A stretch of 9,498 nucleotides of DNA, taken from the NCBI GenBank assembly GCA_964355115.1, contig CAYHCQ010000129.1, forward strand, positions 1 through 9,498, given 5' to 3'. This document shows positions 1 to 6,805 of this stretch, piece by piece. The notes beneath the pieces are model-generated. The model saw nothing but the letters and a program-made list of their open reading frames with translations, did no database searches and was not told the origin of the DNA. Positions within the stretch are counted from its first letter, which is position 1; every line of letters starts with the position of its first letter. A program made the translations under genes and the position numbers. The stretch comes from JANXZO01 sp964355115. Lineage in GTDB: Bacteria > Bacteroidota > Bacteroidia > Bacteroidales > FEN-979.

Positions 1-133
1 TATCGGGAAGATAAACCGAATGGCTTTCACTCAGGCGCCTTGCAAATGTGACCCAGTTGTCGGAGAGCCCGAAAAGTCCGTGCAATATGACAACCGGACT
101 CCCGCTACCCGAATGCCGGTAGAATAGCTTCAT
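1..133 (-). CDS. alpha/beta hydrolase, N-terminal fragment
   Basis: The first 44 codons of a minus-strand gene that runs off the left edge of the window; its ATG is at 133-131. The translation begins MKLFYRHSGSGSPVVILHGL and continues FGLSDNWVTFARRLSE. This is the classic opening of an alpha/beta-hydrolase fold: a first strand, then the oxyanion-hole motif HGxxG (His18-Gly19-Leu20-Phe21-Gly22), then the Ser-Asp-Asn-Trp segment seen in YbfF-like esterases. The nucleophile elbow and the catalytic Asp and His lie outside the window, so activity cannot be judged. There is no purine-rich ribosome binding site before the ATG; the leader reads CCTCCT rather than AGGAGG. It is divergent from the aminomutase gene and shares its upstream region. 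The family call is fairly sure; the substrate is unknown. Confidence 0.8.
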   Translation of the reverse strand, partial: MKLFYRHSGSGSPVVILHGLFGLSDNWVTFARRLSESHSVYLPD

Positions 134-290
134 TCAGAGGAGGTTTATTAACACTGTTTTGTTGAAAAAAAAACAAAATCGAATGTCAAAAATACATAAA
201 AATGTTACCTATTTGCAGCAGTTTTTATTCACCCGAAAAAAGACCGGAAAGGACCTGTAAAAACCTATACTCCAAACCGCAAAACACAAA
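134..290. promoter_or_regulatory. divergent intergenic region with candidate promoters
   Basis: This 157-bp AT-rich gap lies between the divergent hydrolase and aminomutase starts and must hold the promoters of both. On the minus strand, 194-187 reads TATTTTTG, an exact match to the Bacteroidota -7 consensus TAnnTTTG, which would give a leader of about 50 nt for the hydrolase; no clear -33 TTTG is seen at the right distance. On the plus strand, 206-215 (TACCTATTTG) is a looser -7 candidate for the aminomutase operon. A run of nine A (165-173) sits inside an imperfect inverted repeat, TTTTGTT at 157-163 and AACAAAA at 172-178. Seen directly: the motifs. Inferred: their promoter role, weakly. 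Confidence 0.3.
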
Positions 291-1562
291 ATGGAAAAAA
301 GTCCGAATGAGAAACTGATCATCCCAAATTTTGAAATTTCCGAAGAAGAAGAACCTCCAAGTAAGTCCAGTTTTATAGACGAAGCCTCCCTGTTAGATGA
401 GTACCTGAAGTCGCGTACCGATCGCGAAAAACCTGTGATCAGCGAGCGGTCGCTTGCTTTTATGCAGACCTACTTTCCCGAAGCATCGGTTAAAGACTGG
501 AATAACTGGCACTGGCAGATTAAAAACAGCGCCCGGTCAATCGAACAACTGGCAAGGTATGTGAACCTGTCCGACAATGAGGTAAAACCCGATGGCAAGA
601 ACAGCCAATCGCTACCCCTGCGAATCTCCCCATATTATATCAGCCTTCTCGACCGCAATAACCCGGACCAGGCGCTTCGTAAAAGCGTGGTTCCTGTTTT
701 CGACGAGTTTCTGCTGCATACCGGTGAGGCCTCCGACCCGCTCTCCGAAGAACACGACAGCCCGGTCGAAAACATTGTGCATCGCTATCCCGACCGTGTG
801 CTCTTCCTTGTTACAGGATTTTGTTCCACCTATTGCCGCTACTGCACGCGTACACGGATGGTTGCCAAAGACAAATGCCACATCGGCGTGAAAGCCTGGG
901 AAGCCGGCCTGAATTATATCGAGCAACACAAAGAGGTTCGCGATGTGCTTATTTCCGGGGGTGATCCTCTTACAATGCCCGATCTCCATGTGGAGTACCT
1001 GTTGTCGCGTTTACGCAGCATCCCCCATGTAGAAATCATCCGCATCGGCACCAAGGTGCCGGCAGTGTTGCCGCAACGCATCACCCGCCCGCTTGTCAAC
1101 ATGCTGAAAAAGTACCATCCGCTGTTCATGAGCATCCATTTCACCCACGCTGATGAGATAACACCAGAGGTAACAGAGGCCTGCGAAAAACTTGCCAATG
1201 CCGGCATCCCGCTGGGCAGTCAGACGGTCCTGCTGAAAGGGGTCAACGATAATATAGGAGTGATGAAATCCCTCCTGCACGGCCTGCTAAAAATCCGTGT
1301 TCGTCCCTATTACCTTTACCAGTGCGATCCGGTGGTGGGCACCGGCCATTTCCGTACCACCATAAAGGAGGGTCTTGATATCATACGGGGCCTCCGCGGA
1401 CATACCAGTGGCTATGCGGTTCCCACCTATGTGGTGGATGCCCCGGGCGGTGGCGGCAAGATACCCCTTCTTCCCGAATATTACATGGGTCACGAAGATG
1501 GTTATACCCTGCTTAAAAACTACGAGGGCAAGATCTTCAAATATCCTGATACCTCCAGGTAG
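291..1562 (+). CDS. lysine 2,3-aminomutase-like radical SAM/PLP enzyme (KamA family)
   Basis: Probably interconverts L-lysine and L-beta-lysine in the cytoplasm, using a [4Fe-4S] cluster, S-adenosylmethionine and PLP. The 423-residue protein has the radical-SAM CxxxCxxC motif at Cys178, Cys182 and Cys185, preceded by HRYPDRVLFLVT. Compared from memory with Clostridium subterminale lysine 2,3-aminomutase, the offset is a constant +53: Asp346 and Asp383 match Asp293 and Asp330, which bind lysine, Lys390 in DAPGGGGK matches PLP Lys337, and Arg187 matches Arg134. Glutamate 2,3-aminomutase has Lys and Asn at the two Asp positions, so lysine is the better guess. It has an acidic N-terminal extension of about 50 residues and ends 33 residues after the PLP lysine. 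It therefore lacks the C-terminal Cys375/377/380 zinc site, and the partner Cys268 is Asn321. It is first in an operon with two ATP-grasp ligases and a GNAT; the next ATG is 3 bp after its stop. The family is certain; substrate specificity is inferred. Confidence 0.93.
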   Translation: MEKSPNEKLIIPNFEISEEEEPPSKSSFIDEASLLDEYLKSRTDREKPVISERSLAFMQTYFPEASVKDWNNWHWQIKNSARSIEQLARYVNLSDNEVKPDGKNSQSLPLRISPYYISLLDRNNPDQALRKSVVPVFDEFLLHTGEASDPLSEEHDSPVENIVHRYPDRVLFLVTGFCSTYCRYCTRTRMVAKDKCHIGVKAWEAGLNYIEQHKEVRDVLISGGDPLTMPDLHVEYLLSRLRSIPHVEIIRIGTKVPAVLPQRITRPLVNMLKKYHPLFMSIHFTHADEITPEVTEACEKLANAGIPLGSQTVLLKGVNDNIGVMKSLLHGLLKIRVRPYYLYQCDPVVGTGHFRTTIKEGLDIIRGLRGHTSGYAVPTYVVDAPGGGGKIPLLPEYYMGHEDGYTLLKNYEGKIFKYPDTSR

Positions 1563-1565
1563 ACT

Positions 1566-2540
1566 ATGGTTATAGGACTCACCTACGACCTCAGATCGGA
1601 ATACCTTAAGGAAGGATTCTCGGAGGAAGAAACTGCAGAATTTGATAAAGAGGAGACCATTGCCGGCATAGAGAATGCTCTGCACCAGCTGGGATATGAA
1701 ACCGACCGCATCGGGCATGCCCGCCAGCTTATCGCCCGGCTTGCAAATGGCGACCGGTGGAAGATGGTGTTCAACATCTGCGAAGGAATGTACGGAATCG
1801 GCCGGGAGGCTCAGGTTCCGGCGATTCTCGACACCTATAACATCCCCTATACCTTTTCCGATCCCATGGTGCTGGCGCTTACGCTCCACAAGGGTATGAC
1901 AAAGCGGGTCATCCGCGACGCCGGGCTGGCAACCCCGGATTTTGCAATTGTAGAGCATGAAGACGACATTTCGCGGGTCGCTCTCCCCTACCCGCTTTTC
2001 GTAAAGCCTTATGCAGAAGGCACCGGCAAAGGGATAGATTCTACATCGAAAGTCAGCAACCCTGCTGAATTGGAAGCAACCTGCCGGAACCTCCTTCCAA
2101 AGTACAAACTTGGGCTGATCGCAGAGCGGTTCCTGCCCGGCCGTGAATTTACAGTTGCCATTGCCGGGACCGGAGAAGAGGCCCGGGTACTGGGAACGAT
2201 GGAGGTAATGTTCACCGAAAATGCGGAGGCAAACGGCTATTCCTACCTCAACAAGGAGGATTATGTTGGGAGGGTAAACTACCGGATTGTGAGCGATGAC
2301 CTGGCCCAAAGGTGCGCAAACCTTGCTCTGTCCTCGTGGCGGGTTCTCAACTGCCGCGATGCCGGCCGTGTGGACGTAAGGCTTGACCATCAGGGCGACC
2401 CCGGCTTTATCGAGGTGAACCCGCTGGCCGGGCTCAATCCCATTCACTCCGACCTGCCTATCATCTGCCGGCTTCAGGGAATGGGGTTCACTGAACTTAT
2501 CGGGATGATCATGGAATCAGCCCTCAGGAGAATTCAATAA
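1566..2540 (+). CDS. D-Ala-D-Ala-ligase-like ATP-grasp enzyme, first copy
   Basis: Cytoplasmic ATP-grasp ligase of 324 residues that should activate a carboxylate as an acyl phosphate and join it to an amine. The Ddl-type middle and C-terminal subdomains are clear: MVFNICEG near 67-74, PLFVKPYAEGTGKG at 143-156 with Lys147 and a glycine loop for ATP, ERFLPGREF near 187-195, and GRVDVRLD then FIEVNPLAG at 267-289. By alignment to E. coli DdlB, Arg268, Asp270, Glu283, Asn285 and Gly289 match Arg255, Asp257, Glu270, Asn272 and Gly276, so the transition-state and Mg sites are intact. The N-terminal subdomain differs: there is no GGxSxE motif carrying the Glu that holds the first D-Ala. A role in cell-wall D-Ala-D-Ala synthesis is therefore unlikely. 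It starts 3 bp after the aminomutase stop, so translation is probably coupled. The substrates are unknown; a beta-lysine-containing product is an inference from context. Confidence 0.88.
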   Translation: MVIGLTYDLRSEYLKEGFSEEETAEFDKEETIAGIENALHQLGYETDRIGHARQLIARLANGDRWKMVFNICEGMYGIGREAQVPAILDTYNIPYTFSDPMVLALTLHKGMTKRVIRDAGLATPDFAIVEHEDDISRVALPYPLFVKPYAEGTGKGIDSTSKVSNPAELEATCRNLLPKYKLGLIAERFLPGREFTVAIAGTGEEARVLGTMEVMFTENAEANGYSYLNKEDYVGRVNYRIVSDDLAQRCANLALSSWRVLNCRDAGRVDVRLDHQGDPGFIEVNPLAGLNPIHSDLPIICRLQGMGFTELIGMIMESALRRIQ

Positions 2541-2562
2541 AAACCATTTCCAACATACTGCC

Positions 2563-3549
2563 ATGAAGAACGACCTCGCACTGATCCTCTACAACAAACT
2601 CGGCAAGAATCCTACCGACGACGAACTGGATGTGCTGGAGCAGGTCGGTATCGTACGAAAAGCCCTGAAACAGCTTGGTTTCAGGGTGAAAACCGGCCAG
2701 GTTGACCTGAACCTTCAGAAAACGCTCGACTTCGTTAAAAATCTTGATCCCTGCTTTATCTTCAACCTGGTTGAGACTATCAACAATAAAGGTGAGTTTG
2801 TCTACTTTCCGGCCGCCATCTATAACTCGCTCGAGATCCCTTTTACCGGATCGCCACTGATCCCGCTTTTCTTCGCAGCAAATAAGGTGCGGGCTAAAAT
2901 CGAGATGAAAAGGCTCGGCGTTCCCACCCCGGGCTGGTGCGAAATGGATGAACTGCACAAAATAGACCCCGGCAAAAAGTACATCCTGAAGCCCATCTGG
3001 GAGGAGGGATCGCTGGGACTGGACGAAGATTGCGTCTTTTCGGGCAGCGACAGGAGCTACATCGACAAGATCAGGGGTAAGAGCAAAGATTACTATTTCA
3101 TCGAAGAGTTCATTGAAGGACGTGAATTCAACATCTCCATAATTGCCGGCGCAAAAGGCCCGGAGGTGCTTCCATTTGCCGAGATGAACTTCATTGATTT
3201 CCCTGAAGGCAAGCCGAAAATCATGGGCTACACTGCCAAGTGGAAGGAGAATTCATTCGAGTACCTGAACACAAGGCGCACTTTTGAGATCATCCTCGAC
3301 AAGGCGGTATACAAACAGATGGTGAACATATGTAAGCAATGCTGGAATAAACTCGGACTGAAAGGCTATGTTCGTCTCGATTTCCGGATCGACCTGCAGG
3401 GAAAACCCTATGTGATTGATATCAATGCCAACCCCTGCCTCTCGGGTTCCGGGGGTTTCATGGCGGCTTCGGAGAGGGCCGGGATGAAACCCCGCGATAT
3501 CATCAGGAAGATAGTTGAACATGCCCTCGGACATCCTTTACCCAATTAA
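2563..3549 (+). CDS. D-Ala-D-Ala-ligase-like ATP-grasp enzyme, second copy
   Basis: A second Ddl-fold ATP-grasp ligase, 328 residues, related to but clearly different from the preceding one. Shared landmarks are FIFNLVE at 65-71 (VFNICEG in the first), a PFTGSP segment near 93-98, YILKPIWEEGSLGL at 140-153 with ATP-binding Lys143, the hinge FIEEFIEGREF at 179-189, and the metal site GYVRLDFRID (Arg271, Asp273) followed by VIDINANP (Asp287, Asn289). Where DdlB has Glu270 this enzyme has Asp287, still a plausible Mg ligand. A YTAKWKENSFEYL stretch (223-235) occupies the position of the omega loop that closes over Ddl substrates. The N-terminal GGxSxE motif of true Ddl is again absent. It begins 22 bp after the first ligase. 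Two divergent ligases in a row suggest two successive condensations or a heteromeric pair; neither substrate can be read from the sequence. Confidence 0.88.
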   Translation: MKNDLALILYNKLGKNPTDDELDVLEQVGIVRKALKQLGFRVKTGQVDLNLQKTLDFVKNLDPCFIFNLVETINNKGEFVYFPAAIYNSLEIPFTGSPLIPLFFAANKVRAKIEMKRLGVPTPGWCEMDELHKIDPGKKYILKPIWEEGSLGLDEDCVFSGSDRSYIDKIRGKSKDYYFIEEFIEGREFNISIIAGAKGPEVLPFAEMNFIDFPEGKPKIMGYTAKWKENSFEYLNTRRTFEIILDKAVYKQMVNICKQCWNKLGLKGYVRLDFRIDLQGKPYVIDINANPCLSGSGGFMAASERAGMKPRDIIRKIVEHALGHPLPN

Positions 3550-3562
3550 CAATTTCATTCAG

Positions 3563-4057
3563 ATGCAGGAAAAACTTATCCTTGATTACCGCTCCGAAGC
3601 CATATATGAGGATCTTGAGACGGTGCGCGACATCCTGGTATCCACCGGGTTCTTCTATGATATCGAGATCCCGGTTGCGGTTGAACTTGTACAGGAACGC
3701 CTCGATCATGGTGATGCGAGCGAATATTACTTTCTCTTTGCCGAACTGGGAGGAAAAACCATTGCCTACGCCTGTTTCGGTCCCATTGCCGGATCGGAAG
3801 GAACTTTTGACCTATACTGGATTGTAACACACAACGATTACCGCGGAAAAGGTATTGGCCGGCTTCTGCTTGAAAAAACACATGATACAGTTCGCGACAT
3901 GGGTGGACGCATGTTGATCGCTGAAACATCATCCCTGGAGAAATACACTCCGACCCGCCATTTTTATGAGTCGATGAATTATTCGAAGGAGGCGCAGATC
4001 GATGATTTCTATAAGCCGGGCGACGGCAAAGTGTTTTATATCAAGCGGCTTGTCTGA
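3563..4057 (+). CDS. GNAT-family N-acetyltransferase
   Basis: A 164-residue acetyl-CoA-dependent N-acyltransferase. Motif A is plain: LYWIVTHNDYRGKGIG at 84-99, where Arg94-Gly95-Lys96-Gly97-Ile98-Gly99 is the pyrophosphate-binding RxxGxG loop, followed by helix LLLEKTHDTV. Motif B follows as ETSSLEKYTPTRHFYESMNY (121-140), the usual Asn/Tyr-containing end of the fold. I chose the ATG at 3563, 13 bp after the second ligase stop; an in-frame ATG at 3515 would overlap the ligase by 35 nt and add 16 residues that do not look like a GNAT N-terminus. It is last in the operon. The known beta-lysine acetyltransferase AblB of methanogens and some bacteria is larger (roughly 270 residues from memory), so this is not a simple AblB. 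The natural acceptor is probably the product of the upstream enzymes, which is inference. Confidence 0.88.
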   Translation: MQEKLILDYRSEAIYEDLETVRDILVSTGFFYDIEIPVAVELVQERLDHGDASEYYFLFAELGGKTIAYACFGPIAGSEGTFDLYWIVTHNDYRGKGIGRLLLEKTHDTVRDMGGRMLIAETSSLEKYTPTRHFYESMNYSKEAQIDDFYKPGDGKVFYIKRLV

Positions 4058-4059
4058 TC

Positions 4060-4872
4060 TTACCTGTAGAGCCGGCGTAAAGTCCTGACCAGCTCCGGAG
4101 TAAGCTTCTCACGCTTCCGGATATCCTCAAACTTGCCCAGAAGGTCCTCAACGGTCAGATTTTTCTTCTCCTCGGCGCTGATGTCGTCAATGATCTGCCC
4201 GTTATGCATCATGATGGTGCGGGTGCCCATTTCCAGGGCCTGTTTCATGGAATGGGTCACCATGAGGGTTGTGAGCCGGTTTTCCGAGACAAACTTCTGA
4301 GTCAGCCTGAGCACCTGGTTTCCGGTCTTCGGGTCAAGTGCAGCCGTATGCTCATCCAGGAGGAGTACTTTGGGCGCCTGCAAAACTGCCATAAGCAATG
4401 TTATGGCCTGCCGCTGTCCTCCCGAAAGGGTGCCGATCATATTTTCAAGCCTGTTTTCAAGCTGCATGTCGAGGAGTTCAAGCTGATCGCGGAAAAGGGT
4501 TTTCAGTTTGCCTTTCAGGCTGATAACCGGATAACGCCGCTTTCCCCTGAACCAGGCCATCAGGAGGTTTTCGGCGATTGTCATCTGAGGTGCTGTTCCG
4601 GAGTATGGATTCTGAAAAACCCTTGCTATATAAGCAGCCCGCTGGTAATCTGGCTGGCGGGTAACCACCCGGCCGTCGATTCTGACGATCCCGCTGTCGG
4701 GCGACACATTCCCCGCGATTGCATTGAGCAGGGTGGATTTTCCTGAACCGTTGGTACCAATCAGGGTGATGAACTCATGCTCCCGTATTCTGAGATTGAT
4801 ATTGCGCAGGGCAAACACCTCATCGGGCGATCCGGAATGATACTTTTTATTCAGGTCATCAATTTCTATCAT
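4060..4872 (-). CDS. ABC transporter ATP-binding protein (TrpXYZ-like system)
   Basis: Cytoplasmic ATPase subunit of 270 residues that powers the permease encoded upstream in the same operon. All nucleotide-binding motifs are present: Walker A GTNGSGKST (39-47), Q-loop Gln87 in VFQNPYSGT, signature LSGGQRQ (149-155), Walker B VLLLDEHTA (169-177) and H-loop His207 in VTHSM. The insertion around ENLLMAWFRGKRR (101-113) resembles the ATPases that accompany ABC_sub_bind/BPD_transp_2 transporters. The ATG at 4872 lies 2 bp after the binding-protein stop. Its own stop is 2 bp from the stop of the convergent acetyltransferase, leaving no room for a separate terminator. The type of transporter is well supported; the substrate is not known, although some members of this group carry aromatic amino acids. 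Confidence 0.93.
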   Translation of the reverse strand: MIEIDDLNKKYHSGSPDEVFALRNINLRIREHEFITLIGTNGSGKSTLLNAIAGNVSPDSGIVRIDGRVVTRQPDYQRAAYIARVFQNPYSGTAPQMTIAENLLMAWFRGKRRYPVISLKGKLKTLFRDQLELLDMQLENRLENMIGTLSGGQRQAITLLMAVLQAPKVLLLDEHTAALDPKTGNQVLRLTQKFVSENRLTTLMVTHSMKQALEMGTRTIMMHNGQIIDDISAEEKKNLTVEDLLGKFEDIRKREKLTPELVRTLRRLYR

Positions 4873-4874
4873 CC

Positions 4875-5828
4875 TCAGGGGCTTTTATCAAGATTGAATG
4901 GCTGTTTGTTCAACCTTCCATCAATTACCGTGGTTTTTGCCTGATCCCGTATCTGCGCAGGAATAGAAATACCGAGGGTTTTCGCAACATCATAATTCAC
5001 CCCGCAGGTTATCACCTTATATATTTCGAATGGGATCCTTGCCGGACTTTCGCCTTTCACTATTCTGTCGACCAGCCTGGCAGCCTGCATCCCGCTTACA
5101 TAATACTCATAGCCATAAACGAGCAGTACTCCGTCTTTCAGCCGCTCTGCATCGTTGCTGAAAATGGGGATTCGGTTCAGTCTCGACACTTTTATGACCG
5201 ATTCCAGCGAATTAAACACCGTAAGGTCGTTGATGAGCACAAAAGCTTTGATATTTTTCGTTCCGAGCGCCTGGGCCGCCTGATAGACCTCACTGGTTCC
5301 GGCAACGGCCACCTCCTCAAGGGTAATCTGGGGAAAGTATCCGAGGGCTCTCTTAAACTCCCCGAGGTTTACTTTTGTATTTGGGAAAGAAGGGTTGTAA
5401 ATGGTGCCGATCCTGATCTTTCCCGGGCAGATCCGGGTAACGAAACCCAGGAGTTCTCTCACTGGCGCTGACCCGTAAACACCGGTAACATTCGGCTGGT
5501 GGTTGGCCGGGTCGACCCCCGCGTCGATCGAGAAGGGATTTGCCACGGTGGCAAAAACGACCGGTTTCTGTTTCACCTTATTAATAACTGCCTGGGTAGA
5601 TGCAGTGGAAACAGGCACAAAAATATCGACATTCTCGGCAACCAGGTGATCAACCATCGTTCGGTTGGTTGGGATGTCTCCCTCAGCATTCAGTTCGATG
5701 ATCTCGCAGTTTTTCCCCTCTACATAGCCCAGCTTCCTCATTTCGTCATAAAAGCCATCGCGCGTGTTGGTCATAAGGGAACTCTGGTTGGCAAGCAGCA
5801 GGCCGATTTTCACCCTCTTTTCAGCCAC
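4875..5828 (-). CDS. ABC transporter substrate-binding protein (ABC_sub_bind/TrpX-like) without signal peptide
   Basis: A periplasmic-binding-fold protein of 317 residues. Family marks include VKIGLLLANQ as the first strand (6-15), GFYDEMRKLGYVEGKN (25-40), the VPVSTASTQAV and PVVFATVANPF segments of lobe 1 (71-99), NVTGVYGS (113-120), and GVLLVYGYEYYVSG with AARLVDRIVKGESP (233-262) near the C-terminus. The family normally has a signal or lipoprotein peptide of 20-40 residues before the first strand; here the strand starts at residue 6. The start used is GTG at 5828-5826, 19 nt inside the permease gene and in its -1 frame; no upstream in-frame ATG with a hydrophobic leader is visible. The frame stays open upstream and would read FRNASPAP directly before this start, a linker-like sequence. 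It may therefore really be the C-terminal half of a permease-binding-protein fusion. The family is secure; the start and localisation are not. Confidence 0.85.
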   Translation of the reverse strand: MAEKRVKIGLLLANQSSLMTNTRDGFYDEMRKLGYVEGKNCEIIELNAEGDIPTNRTMVDHLVAENVDIFVPVSTASTQAVINKVKQKPVVFATVANPFSIDAGVDPANHQPNVTGVYGSAPVRELLGFVTRICPGKIRIGTIYNPSFPNTKVNLGEFKRALGYFPQITLEEVAVAGTSEVYQAAQALGTKNIKAFVLINDLTVFNSLESVIKVSRLNRIPIFSNDAERLKDGVLLVYGYEYYVSGMQAARLVDRIVKGESPARIPFEIYKVITCGVNYDVAKTLGISIPAQIRDQAKTTVIDGRLNKQPFNLDKSP

Positions 5829-6805
5829 CGGAGCTGGTGAGGCATTACGAAAAACGGAATACCGGCATAGGCTATGATTCCGGCCGCGGCAATACCCCAG
5901 ACCCAGCCCTTGTGCCGGCGTATAAATGCAAACAGTCCGGGCTTATCATTGCCCAGAGTGTTTGAAGCTATTATGGTAAGCAGGACGAAAATGGCAGTTA
6001 TTATCTTCAGATCGTTGGGATTCATTCCGAGGAAGAGGGCGAAGGCAACGGCAAGCCGGAATATTACGGATCCGAGGATCACGCCGAGGATTTTCACGAA
6101 TACCGAACGATGGCGCAGGATCGCTTCGCCGATAATTACAGCAGCAAGGCTGAAGATGATCGATCCGATACCCATGCCGATGTCGGCAAAACCCTGGTAT
6201 TGAGCAACCATGGCACCCGAAATTCCAACAAGCCCATTTGCAAGGGCGATTCCGAATACTTTGAAACGATTCACCGACACCCCCTGGGCGGAGACCATCT
6301 GGGGATTGTTGCCTGTCGCCCGCATCGTAAGTCCGAAATCGGTTTTCAGAAACAGTGAAACAACCATCCAGAGAAGCAGCATCATCGCACTAAGAAATAT
6401 CAGAATCCAGATCTCCTGGTTTAACCCGGGATTGAACGATTCAAGGATCGACACAAACGTGGGGGTGTTAAGCAGCGGGATGTTGGATTGTCCCATGATG
6501 TGGAGGTTCACCGAGTATAGTGCTGTCATCACCAGTATTCCCGCCAGCAGCCCTTCGACTTTAAACCTGGTGTGGATAAACCCGGTTACGAACCCTGCGA
6601 TTGTTCCGCACAGGAAGGCAACCGGCAGTACCATCAAAGGATTCCAGCCGTCAACCACCAGGATGGAAGCAACCGCAGCTCCTGTCGTAAAAGTACCATC
6701 GATGGTGATATCGGGAAACGAGTAGAGTTTATAGGTTATGTAGGTCCCGATAGCCATAAAGGCATAGAGAAAACCCAGGTTTATGGCGCCGATCCAGAGG
6801 TCCAT
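5810..6805 (-). CDS. ABC transporter permease (BPD_transp_2/LivH type) with extra C-terminal membrane segment
   Basis: Inner-membrane permease of 331 residues that partners the binding protein and ATPase downstream. It has multiple hydrophobic segments, with DITIDGTFTTGAA at 32-44, typical of the permeases that go with ABC_sub_bind proteins, and the cytoplasmic LTMRATGNNPQM region (159-170) that contacts the ATPase in this family. After the usual last segment (about 268-281, ITAIFVLLTIIASN) comes a basic stretch, IRRHKG (295-300), and an additional hydrophobic segment at about 301-320. Relatives generally end near residue 290-300, so this tail is extra and would place the C-terminus outside. 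The ATG (6805-6803) overlaps the TAA of the STAS gene by 1 nt. The 3' end overlaps the binding-protein gene by 19 nt. The family call is firm; the true end of the gene is in doubt. Confidence 0.9.
   Translation of the reverse strand: MDLWIGAINLGFLYAFMAIGTYITYKLYSFPDITIDGTFTTGAAVASILVVDGWNPLMVLPVAFLCGTIAGFVTGFIHTRFKVEGLLAGILVMTALYSVNLHIMGQSNIPLLNTPTFVSILESFNPGLNQEIWILIFLSAMMLLLWMVVSLFLKTDFGLTMRATGNNPQMVSAQGVSVNRFKVFGIALANGLVGISGAMVAQYQGFADIGMGIGSIIFSLAAVIIGEAILRHRSVFVKILGVILGSVIFRLAVAFALFLGMNPNDLKIITAIFVLLTIIASNTLGNDKPGLFAFIRRHKGWVWGIAAAGIIAYAGIPFFVMPHQLRWLKRG
5850..5854 (-). other. possible frameshift site joining permease and binding protein
   Basis: Five T on the minus strand (five A on the plus strand) in permease codons CCG TTT TTC, residues 317-319. 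A -1 slip here, or one extra T, moves the ribosome into the binding-protein frame and reads on as FFRNASPAPVAEKRV. This fuses the extra permease membrane segment, through a short Ala/Pro linker, to the binding domain for a total of 643 residues. The slippery heptamer would be G TTT TTC, which is not a canonical strong bacterial site. The alternatives are an undercounted homopolymer in the assembly, a genuine frameshift mutation, or two separate proteins. The sequence shows the frames; the choice between them is inference. Confidence 0.4.

Noticed and set aside
1287..2447. A 386-codon open frame on the minus strand opposite the aminomutase 3' end and the first ligase
   Set aside because: The plus-strand frames there encode clear KamA and ATP-grasp motifs; the antisense translation has no recognisable domain and looks like codon-bias shadow.
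1566..3549. Calling the two ligases ddl, for peptidoglycan D-Ala-D-Ala synthesis
   Set aside because: Both lack the N-terminal GGxSxE motif that positions D-Ala and they sit with an aminomutase and an acetyltransferase, not with mur genes.
3515..3562. An earlier in-frame ATG for the acetyltransferase, adding 16 residues
   Set aside because: It would overlap the second ligase by 35 nt, and the added residues do not resemble a GNAT N-terminus; the ATG at 3563 fits operon spacing better.
3563..4057. Naming the acetyltransferase ablB
   Set aside because: It is much shorter than AblB as I remember it, and the presence of two ligases suggests a different acceptor.
4204..4746. A 180-codon plus-strand frame inside the ABC ATPase gene
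   Set aside because: It lies wholly antisense to a complete set of Walker, signature and H-loop motifs, and its translation shows no domain.
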